The notes beneath the pieces are model-generated. The model ran no database searches. It saw nothing but the letters and a program-made list of their open reading frames with translations, and was not told the origin of the DNA. A stretch of DNA of 64,000 nucleotides, taken from the NCBI GenBank assembly GCA_030844895.1, contig CM061227.1, forward strand, positions 110,662,238 to 110,726,237. Direction: 5' to 3'. This DNA is from Ambrosia x helenae (Eukaryota; Streptophyta; Magnoliopsida; Asterales; Asteraceae). Shown here in pieces: positions 56,117-64,000 of this stretch. The number at the start of each line of letters is the position of its first letter. Position 1 is the stretch's first letter. The position numbers and the translations under genes are program-made.

Positions 56117-57519
56117 AAAAAAATAATAAAAACAAATTGACTTGACTTGGGCTCAGCCCTAGTCAAACAAAACAAGAATTTATAAGTTGGTCAAAAAACT
56201 AAAGATATGGATATATGATACTTGGGCCGCATCATTAAAGAAGAGGGATTCTTAATGTTAAAGATATATATCATTCAATCAACAGCCGCAGAAAGGGCAG
56301 CGAACAACATTCAACAATTCACAATTTTCTTTGGATTCGCACAGAACCAATAGAAGAAGCAGCCACGGTGACGAGCGAACGAGCACAGAAGGAGAAAAGG
56401 CCACGGGCACGTTAAAGATCAATAGCCAGCGAGCCTTGGGTTAGGTTTAGTTTTCGCTCTATATTTTTATAGACATGATGAAATTGTTTTTTATAAACTT
56501 TGAATTTATGTTACTAAATATTATGAGTAGCTAGACTTTTATGGTTGCTTAGGTTTATGAACTAGACACGTTATTTGCAGTATTTAATGATTTTTGGTTT
56601 TTAGTTTTGATGTGTAGGATTACATGATTTTAATTTTATTGTTGGATTTGATATATGTGTGTTGGTGTTAATTTTATTTGAGGTTTGTTTATTGGTTTTG
56701 TGGAGCTAGGCATGTAGAGATACCCCCTAGGTCTTGAAATCAATCTAGTTCGTCAACTTAGGTTAGCGTGCTAGTATTTGGAGTTGGAGTACGACACAAG
56801 TATAACAAACTAATATAATAAATTAACTAAGACGTGCAGTCCATTCTTGAGGGTGAGAAATCTAACTCGAGTTTGCTAGGTAACTAACTAGGCATTGTTC
56901 GGTAGTTGGCAAGCGCTAGGGCGGGAGTCGCTACTTGTCCGTGTTTAGAGTTTTCCTAGGTTTTCTTCAGTAGAGTTTAAGTCTGCTTCATAGTTTAAGG
57001 GTTTTAATCCAGGAGAGGTTTTAATCTGATTTCTGTGGGATTTCGGTACGCTAGGGCGATCCGGATCCATCTTAGCATTTCTGCACTTGTCCCGCCTTAA
57101 GTCTAGTGAGCTATCTTTGACAGGAGGTTCATTAGATAAGAATAGGGTCTCAAGTTAATTACCAGATTCAGGATTTATTGCTAGTGTCTAGGGATTTTAC
57201 CTAAGTAACCAGCCTTCTTCCTATCTGATTTCTCCAAGTTCCTAGGTTCGTTTAAGCAATTGAGGTTATTTAATTTATATTTAGTTTCTTCTAAGTTTAT
57301 AATCATTAGTTTAACCCCCCCATTTAAGTATATATTTATTTAGGCTAGTATTCGGTATAGGTTGTGATCTAGAGTTGCATTCGCGTCTTTGGGTTCGATA
57401 CTCGGTCTTATCTGTTTACTGCTTTGCGACCGGTACACTTGCCGTGCGTGTGTAGTTTTTAGGTGAGTCGTTTTAATTAAAACTTGTGCACATTTTTATA
57501 TATACATTTACACACATCA
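55776..57519 (+). repeat. Athila-like 3' LTR
   Basis: 1744 bp, with (AAT)n at about 56037-56114. Shares long conserved stretches with the 5' LTR from about 56371 onwards. Confidence 0.92.
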
Positions 57520-57524
57520 GTAGT

Positions 57525-58196
57525 CGAAACTTTTAATAAAATGTATAAAATGACCAACAGGTTAGTCTCGGCGGTGGTCGTCCGAGCAGATTAGGATCGT
57601 GGGGAGTGGTGTTGAAGGCCGACGGTGACAGGGATGGTGGTCGTGAAGGCTGACGGAGACGAGGGTGGTGGTGGTTTGCTCACGGAACGGCTGTCGTGGT
57701 GGTTATAACGTCGGATAGTGGTGGTTTTCATGGTGGGTTTGGGTTGCGGTAGTCGTGGTTGTTGGTGATGTTAATTCCAGGAGGTTTTCAAGTACCGGGT
57801 TAGATCGCGGGTACGATTTCGTTTTGGTCTTGGTTGTGGTTTTGGGGTAAGGCAAAAAGACATAAATACCCCCAAAGTTAATGACAATATTTAACTGGGT
57901 TAGTGTCAGGGGCGAATTTGGCAACAAAAAGTGAACCTGACAGATCCAGATGTAAAAAAAACTATTTTGGACTAAGGTCGGAAAAATGTTCAAACCTCAG
58001 GGACGATTTTGGCCATTAACTCTAAATTTTAGTGCCGTGACGAATATACCATTGTTTCTCTGTTACTTTTTAACGATGTTAGTGTTTAATACCTTAGATT
58101 GTAACAAATTAGAAGGTTAATATATCAACTTGTTATTTTAAACTCTTAATACCTGAGAATAAAACTTCATGATAATCACACGGATTGACAATGTAA
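57525..58196. other. Intergenic, no gene supported
   Basis: G-rich GGTGGTGG/GACGGTGAC-like sequence (57560-57760), then AT-rich DNA. No recognisable element ends. Confidence 0.4.
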
Positions 58197-58416
58197 TTAG
58201 ACCATGTGTATTGGGGGGCTTCATGGATTGAAATATTAATAAAGTAAAATGGCGGGCTTTATGTAGAGTAGATGTGTAGTGAATGAGAGGCTTGATGGCG
58301 CTTGATAATCATTGAGTAATCATTGCTTAATTATCGTTTATTTATTTAAATATAAAAATTTAAATAACAAATAACATTTCAATAAATAAAAAAATTACAA
58401 ATACTACAAAAAAAAA

Positions 58417-58784
58417 GGGTCAGTTCTCTCTTTGGGGGAGCCGGATTCGATTCCCACGGGAAGCATGTGATGGATACTCCCACCCTTGTGGTGGGGTAGG
58501 TGGTTGGGAACTGATGGAGAGACCCTTGACCATTGTGGTCATGGGTTCGACTCCTGATCCCTCCAGGTTTTACCGGTTCACTACCGTCGTGCCTTCAGGC
58601 GGGTTTGTGGGCCGGGTTTTCCCTGGAACAGGAGACGGGTGGGCCGGGTTTTCCCTGGAACAGGAGACAGGTGGGCCGAAGGGCTCTGTCTGTACGGACT
58701 AGAGGCCGTCTGGGCCCCTTTCGGCCATTGGGGGCCGCGTACAGAGTACCCGGCAATACTTTAGTTGATCGTTCAAAAAAAAAA
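58417..58784 (+). mobile_element. SINE inserted in the Harbinger-type element
   Basis: Flanked by ACTACAAAAAAAAA (58403-58416 and 58785-58798). It holds two B-box-like motifs (GGATTCGATTCCCA near 58442, GGGTTCGACTCCTG near 58545) and an A-rich tail after GATCGTTC. A 32-bp block GTGGGCCGGGTTTTCCCTGG... is duplicated in tandem inside (58608-58671). Confidence 0.8.
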
Positions 58785-58860
58785 ACTACAAAAAAAAAAA
58801 AGAAAAATCACAAATATTTAAAAAAAATACAACTACTAAAAAATTACAAATATTCATAGA

Positions 58861-60122
58861 TTATATTTTTTTCTCGATTAGGGTCTTACGTTTCAAACAC
58901 ATTTCCAATGATTTGCCGGTTAAGTGGTCGTGTGGCTTCGAGTAAAATTCAAAGTCGTGTTCAAATTGTCGATCTCTCATAAGCTCGATCACATATCGGT
59001 TGTCTTGGATACGTTGAGCCCCGACGTCGCGTATGTCTTGAAGGCGTTGGTTCATTTCAGAAAACACTTGACTCAACTTAGCGACCCCCGACGATGACTT
59101 CGTTCTCGTGGCTTTAGCAGCCCTTCGACCGGGCGGACGTGGTAACTCTTCCGCCCCCTCCTCCCCCACAAAATAAGGATTTTCTTCGGCTTTTAAGTCG
59201 ATGTTTCGAGCGTCGGACGTTGGCATTTTGGGATCAATCGACTCGGAGGTCTTAGACTTCTTTGTTGGCCTCGTATTTCTAGACCTAGATGAAGAAGTTC
59301 CAACCGTCGGGCGGGCGGTGGTCCATTTTGAGTTATTACGTAGGAGCCTCCCAACCTTCAAGTACTGAAAATTCCTATGTGTAGCTTGATATGTTTCCAA
59401 AGCCGCCTCCAAGATCATCTCGTCGCTATTGCCACTTTTCCAATCGAACTTTGTGCGTTGATAAATGGCTTGAAAGTTTGTGCATTTGCAGTTAATATCG
59501 CTCCACTTGCCCGATATGGAATCTGGGGCTCGGTAATTTTCCCTACCAACGAGACCAAAAATATTCCCCGGATTCGTCTCCAAAACTCACATTTATTTTG
59601 GTAGTTTGCTAAAAAAACCAAACCAAAAAAAATATATAAGTGCGCGTTAAAAAAAATACTATGTATAAATTAATATAGCATAAAAATATATATATATATA
59701 TCTTACAAACTATGGGATCCTCCGATACGTCAATCCAGGCTCGAGCGAACGATACTCCTCTTCCTCGTCCCACAATTGTACGTTTTTTTCGCGCGGGTTT
59801 CCGTTTCTTTCTTTTTATGTGACCGTCTTTGTCGCCCGGTTTATCGCTCCGGCTCCGGCTCCTCGTTAATCGACTGTGTCTCCGAAACAAAGTTAGGCTC
59901 CGTTTGCCAAGCTTGTGATGACCCGAACATTTGAGAAGACCCAAAGATTTGATATGACCCGAAACCTCACATGTTGAAGTTATATGCGTTCGGGTACCAT
60001 CCAATGGGTTGGTTTAAGAGGTTCATAAAACCGGTTTGGTTTTGATCCGAAACTGGAGCAACGGGTTGGTTAGACTCACCGCTTGATTAAGGAGGAACGA
60101 AACTATGATTGAATGAATTCAT
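58861..60122 (-). pseudogene. Harbinger-type ORF1 (MYB/SANT-like, NAM-associated) pseudogene
   Basis: Minus strand. An ATG at 60122 begins a Gln/Asn-rich leader with premature stops. After a frame change the conserved VGRGRGVSFARAWIDVSED block ends exon 1 near 59725. Exon 2 starts after TTTTTTAG near 59607 with NYQNKCEFWRRI. It changes frame, then continues for 240 residues: SISGKWSDINCKCTNFQAIY, EAALETYQATHRNFQYLK, a Ser/Lys linker, PPGRRAAKATRTK, and the NAM-associated C-terminus ending EFYSKPHDHLTGKSLEM. Exon structure and the SED intron site match the plus-strand pseudogene at 29914-31940. At least two stops and two frameshifts make it non-functional. Confidence 0.7.
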
Positions 60123-60449
60123 GGTTTAGAGGATAAAATGTAGTGAATGTATTAAAATGAGATGAAGAGGATAAAATTGTGTGAAAGAATAGTGTAGATG
60201 AGGATGATAATATGTATTGTATGTATTTATAAAATGGTGTAGGAGGATAAAATGGTGTATGATAAAATGTGTTTATAATATGTAGTATATATAATTGGAT
60301 TTTTTTAATAACATAAAACCGTTCAACAGCGGTCATAAACACTCCTAACGTTCAAAAATGCAGGCCATTTCTCTCGTAATAGCCATAACGAAATCACCCA
60401 TTACGCCCCCATAGCGCCAGCAATGGCAATGTTTCCAGTACTATGGGTG

Positions 60450-60605
60450 GCCATCACGCCCCCCGTAAAGCCCGCATAACCCCACTACGCTTGCCCTTAT
60501 CTCTTCTTATATTTAACCTGTCTAGCACACGCCCCCATAAAGCCCGCATAACCCCACTACGCTTGCTCTTATCTATTCTTATATTTAAGTTTAACCTGTC
60601 TAGCA
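60450..60605 (+). repeat. About 73-bp tandem duplication beside the pentanucleotide tract
   Basis: CACGCCCCC(C)(G/A)TAAAGCCC...CTTATATTTAACCTGTCTAGCAC occurs twice. It includes the Harbinger right end. Confidence 0.8.
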
Positions 60606-60640
60606 CTCTAACTTACAAAGTAAGCTTTATTCATCAAATT

Positions 60641-61834
60641 ATGTTATGTTATGTTATGTTATGTTATGTTATGTTATGTTATGTTATGTTATGTTATGTT
60701 ATGTTATGTTATGTTATGTTATGTTATGTTATGTTATGTTATGTTATGTTATGTTATGTTATGTTATGTTATGTTATGTTATGTTATGTTATGTTATGTT
60801 ATGTTATGTTATGTTATGTTATGTTATGTTATGTTATGTTATGTTATGTTATGTTATGTTATGTTATGTTATGTTATGTTATGTTATGTTATGTTATGTT
60901 ATGTTATGTTATGTTATGTTATGTTATGTTATGTTATGTTATGTTATGTTATGTTATGTTATGTTATGTTATGTTATGTTATGTTATGTTATGTTATGTT
61001 ATGTTATGTTATGTTATGTTATGTTATGTTATGTTATGTTATGTTATGTTATGTTATGTTATGTTATGTTATGTTATGTTATGTTATGTTATGTTATGTT
61101 ATGTTATGTTATGTTATGTTATGTTATGTTATGTTATGTTATGTTATGTTATGTTATGTTATGTTATGTTATGTTATGTTATGTTATGTTATGTTATGTT
61201 ATGTTATGTTATGTTATGTTATGTTATGTTATGTTATGTTATGTTATGTTATGTTATGTTATGTTATGTTATGTTATGTTATGTTATGTTATGTTATGTT
61301 ATGTTATGTTATGTTATGTTATGTTATGTTATGTTATGTTATGTTATGTTATGTTATGTTATGTTATGTTATGTTATGTTATGTTATGTTATGTTATGTT
61401 ATGTTATGTTATGTTATGTTATGTTATGTTATGTTATGTTATGTTATGTTATGTTATGTTATGTTATGTTATGTTATGTTATGTTATGTTATGTTATGTT
61501 ATGTTATGTTATGTTATGTTATGTTATGTTATGTTATGTTATGTTATGTTATGTTATGTTATGTTATGTTATGTTATGTTATGTTATGTTATGTTATGTT
61601 ATGTTATGTTATGTTATGTTATGTTATGTTATGTTATGTTATGTTATGTTATGTTATGTTATGTTATGTTATGTTATGTTATGTTATGTTATGTTATGTT
61701 ATGTTATGTTATGTTATGTTATGTTATGTTATGTTATGTTATGTTATGTTATGTTATGTTATGTTATGTTATGTTATGTTATGTTATGTTATGTTATGTT
61801 ATGTTATGTTATGTTATGTTATGTTATGTTATGT
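60641..61834 (+). repeat. (ATGTT)n pentanucleotide microsatellite, about 239 units
   Basis: Uninterrupted ATGTT for about 1194 bp; no variant unit seen. It has no stop in any plus-strand frame, so it yields three overlapping artificial open frames of a 5-residue repeat. The complementary strand contains TAA in every frame. Confidence 0.98.
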
Positions 61835-61855
61835 ATTTTTTATATTTATATATTA

Positions 61856-62078
61856 CTCTATACGTCTCAATTTAAAAGTTCATTTTTACATTTTTTGTTG
61901 TCCCAAATTAAATGTCCATTTTTAAGTAATTTCCAGTTTTGCCCATAAAAGACAAAAGACAATCAAAGATTTGAAATAATAACTTGAGGATATTATTGAC
62001 ATTTTACAACATACAAACAAAGATTTATTAATCTGTGTGTTTGTGGGCCCAATAGCATATAAATTGGGACGGAGAGAG
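61856..62078. mobile_element. Stowaway-like MITE
   Basis: Ends CTCTATACGTCTCAATTT and AAATTGGGACGGAGAGAG resemble the Stowaway terminus CTCCCTCCGTCC. Flanked by TA (61854-61855 and 62079-62080). 223 bp, non-coding, with internal inverted copies of AATTTAAANGTTCATTTTT / AAATTAAATGTCCATTTTT. Confidence 0.7.
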
Positions 62079-62080
62079 TA

Positions 62081-62566
62081 ATAGCGTAGATCAAATGAAA
62101 TTAAGTCATGGTTCGCGTGTTATAAAACCTAGTTAATTATGATTCGTTTGATTGAAAAACATTCCATTGTGTATTTAGAAACTTCTGATCCATTAGTTTG
62201 CCACTTAGATTTTGTGATAAAAATGGGCATGTGTTATAACTTATAACTAAAAGACCAACAAAATATCCATTTTTTTTTTTTTTTTGTCTAATTTCATCAT
62301 TTTCTAGACTAAACCAACACCAACACATGTCCTTTAACATCGTCTGCAATCAACAACCGACTAGCTAATAATTTAGAAACAAAGATTCTTAGCTTCGTGC
62401 GATCAAAATTCAAACATTTCAACTTTCAATAATATTAAGGCCCTCCAACTTTACAAAGTTGTCAAATACATGAACATTAACTTGGATGCTAATTAACATC
62501 ATGTACATAATTCATAGAAACCAAACAAGTCTTGTATAGATTCCAAGCTAATCAAATCAAATCAAA
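62081..62566. other. Intergenic / 3' flank of the remorin gene
   Basis: AT-rich; no other feature recognised. Probably includes the 3' UTR of the minus-strand remorin gene. Confidence 0.5.
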
Positions 62567-64000
62567 TCAGCAAAGGAAGCAGTATTTAGGAGATGAAACT
62601 CCAAGTGATCTCATCTCCTTTGCTCTCTCTTTTATCTTTTGTTCTTCTTTCCTTTTACTCTTTTCAGCTTGTGATCTTGCTCCTCCAGCCACATGATCGA
62701 TTCTTGCTAGCTTGTTCTGGTAATGTTGCCAATTGACCGATCTTTTTTGATCCAATTGTTTCTGTTTCAAATCAACAAAACATATTTACTCAAATTGTTG
62801 TCTTTTTCATTGTACAAAGGTCCTTAATTAATCCAAGAAATTCAAGAGAAGTAAGAACCAATAGTGTCAACCTTTTTTTCTTCCACTCTTTGTTTAGCCC
62901 TTGTTTTCTTTTCACTCTCCCATTCAAGAATTGTTAGGTTACTCTTCTCATATCTGGGATTTTTGCCATTTTTTTAAGAACATTTTACAAATTGATGTGA
63001 ATAATAATCAATATTCTTACCGTTTTTTAATCTTTAGTAATTCAGCTTTTTCCCAAGCATCAACTTTGGTGTCTCCACTTCCATGTACGCTTAAAGTTCT
63101 ATTAGAATATGTGTCTTTAGGCCTACTTGGTCTAATGAAGGATGTAGCTTTATCACCTTGAATCATTCTGGTTTTCATGGAAGCTTCAACTGATCATAGA
63201 ACATATGCATAGAGTTAAAGCTATAGGAATACAATATTACAATGTGTTTTTGGTTATTAAGTTCTTGAAGTTGAATTAATCATAATCTGTGTTGCTTTAT
63301 ATTTGATGTTAAAACCAAAAAGCATGTTAATCTACTAGTATATAAAGAGGGGTTTTGTAGTGTGTTTAGACTTTGAAAAATTATAAGAAACAAAATAACA
63401 TATGATTGCTCGAATATGAAATGAGGTGATTGTATATACTACCAAAAGTTCAAATTTATTTACTTCATCAAGAATAATTAAATATAAGCCTAACTAATAA
63501 ACAAGAAACTTAATAGTTAATTGCATGTCAAGTGATTCCTGTATAATTATATCATGATTTTAAAATAATATATATATTTTTTATTTGGAGGATTGAGACT
63601 ATATTTTTGTACAAATAATATAAGGGATTCATACACCTTATGAAATTAACATGTCCTTAACTTAAGCATGGAAAACAATAAAATCTTAGTTTTTTTTTTT
63701 TTTTTTTTTTTTTTTGGATCGGCTAAAGACATCACCTCGGTACCCGTTTTGAATCCTCATTTCCGCATCGTCGCTGAGGCTAGTTAAATGCTAACTAAAA
63801 GTAAAGAAGTCTATAAATTATACTACTTATAACTTAATTAGCTTTTAATTAATTTTAAATAAATATGTCATAGACGACTATGGTAATATGATTGACAATG
63901 TAAATTAATGATAAATACACTCTAAATTAGTCTAAGGCATAACATTACCTTCTTCTCTAGTTTTCTCTTTTTTCAGATGCTGAGAAGTCATCTTTTCCTC
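62567..64000 (-). CDS. Remorin family protein, C-terminal exons (partial gene)
   Basis: Four minus-strand exons with GT-AG borders and consistent phases: 63949-64000 (continues off-window), 63021-63189, 62872-62953 and 62567-62761. They join to a remorin C-terminal domain: VDAWEKAELLKIKKR, RYEKSNLTILEWESEKK, then KLARIDHVAGGARSQAEKSK and KIKERAKEMRSLG. The protein ends SPKYCFLC. Remorins are plant plasma-membrane nanodomain proteins. The coiled-coil C-terminal region oligomerises and the extreme C-terminus, often with Cys, anchors to the inner leaflet; Cys residues at the end here fit that. The N-terminal part lies beyond 64000. The first intron in the window is about 760 bp and holds a long T run (63692-63714). 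No lesion seen, so this is likely a live host gene. Confidence 0.9.

Larger units (their letters stand above)
50785..57519 (+). mobile_element. Athila-like Ty3 retrotransposon, gag-only, non-autonomous
   Basis: LTRs 50785-52416 and 55776-57519 (TGATGT...ACATCA) with perfect TSD GTAGT (50780-50784 and 57520-57524). The PBS TGGCGCCGTTGCCGGGGA (52423-52440) fits tRNA-Asp and is typical of Athila/Tat elements. A single 462-residue gag-like frame remains; there is no protease, RT or integrase. LTR lengths differ by 112 bp with many substitutions and indels, so this insertion is older than the two LARDs. Confidence 0.92.
58200..60496 (-). mobile_element. PIF/Harbinger-type element
   Basis: Left end GACCATGTGTATTGGGGGGC after TTA (58197-58199). 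The right end complements as GGGCAAGCGTAGTGGGGTTA, followed by TTA (60497-60499), so the target duplication is TTA and about 12 of 17 terminal bases match. A second right-end-like copy, also followed by TTA, ends at 60568 because the end is duplicated in tandem. Contains an ORF1 pseudogene and a SINE. No DDE transposase. Confidence 0.6.

Noticed and set aside
60443..61948. Long open frames (up to 501 residues) of MLCYV repeats
   Set aside because: The ATGTT unit lacks a stop in all three plus frames; these are artefacts of the microsatellite.

Overview
This is repeat-dense nuclear DNA from a flowering plant. Evidence: GT-AG introns, Ty3/gypsy and Ty1/copia LTR retrotransposons primed by plant initiator tRNA-Met or tRNA-Asp, hAT, MULE, Harbinger and Stowaway-like DNA transposons, SINEs, an RTE-type LINE end, and a remorin gene. 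An Asteraceae-like eudicot fits the repeat style, but this is only an impression. The one convincing host gene is the remorin gene cut by the right edge (62567-64000, minus strand).

Layout. 1-14 kb: a nested stack. The end of a Tekay-like Ty3 element (coding 1-1404, 3' LTR about 1540-4128) lies in a minus-strand LTR element whose PBS and LTR are at 12115-13926. That host element was also hit by a complete non-coding LTR element, here called LARD-1 (4194-11736, TSD CTAAC, LTRs of equal length with no difference seen). Its LTR holds a hAT-like element (12715-13869), which holds a second hAT-like element (12750-13374). 14.6-16.2 kb: a minus-strand solo LTR. 16.8-18.5 kb: a (TA)n-flanked inverted-repeat element carrying a broken FAR1-like gene start and about 13 copies of a TATACAC/GTGTATA quasi-palindrome. 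18.97-27.62 kb: LARD-2, a second complete non-coding LTR element (TSD TTAAA, three differences seen in 3003 bp of LTR). 27.8-32 kb: hAT and Tourist-like relics and a Harbinger-type ORF1 pseudogene whose intron carries another hAT-like insert. 32.66-37.40 kb: a complete but mutated minus-strand copia element (TSD CTTAA). 37.7-39.1 kb: a SINE, an RTE LINE 3' end and a tRNA-like module.

39.3-50.66 kb: a MuDR-like MULE with a perfect 9-bp TSD (TAATAAATA) and TIRs of about 220 bp. It has two convergent genes, each starting in one TIR: a small GRF zinc-finger/coiled-coil gene from the left and a decayed MURA-type transposase (PB1-like, MuDR DNA-binding, DDE, SWIM) from the right. Its left end plus flanking DNA is amplified as a 416-bp tandem array. 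A mosaic LTR element (about 41025-47115) sits between the two genes. 50.8-57.5 kb: an Athila-like Ty3 element (TSD GTAGT, tRNA-Asp PBS) keeping only a gag-like zinc-knuckle ORF. 58.2-60.5 kb: a minus-strand Harbinger-type element with a decayed ORF1 and a SINE insert. 60.64-61.83 kb: about 1.19 kb of uninterrupted (ATGTT)n. 61.86-62.08 kb: a Stowaway-like MITE. Then the remorin gene.

The most interesting observations are the two-gene MULE with its GRF gene in the mudrB position and amplified TIR-plus-flank, the tRNA-like Pol III-style cassettes in LTRs of one non-coding retrotransposon family, the palindrome array in the FAR1-type element, and the very long perfect pentanucleotide tract. All calls come from reading the sequence and the supplied translations; no database search was run.
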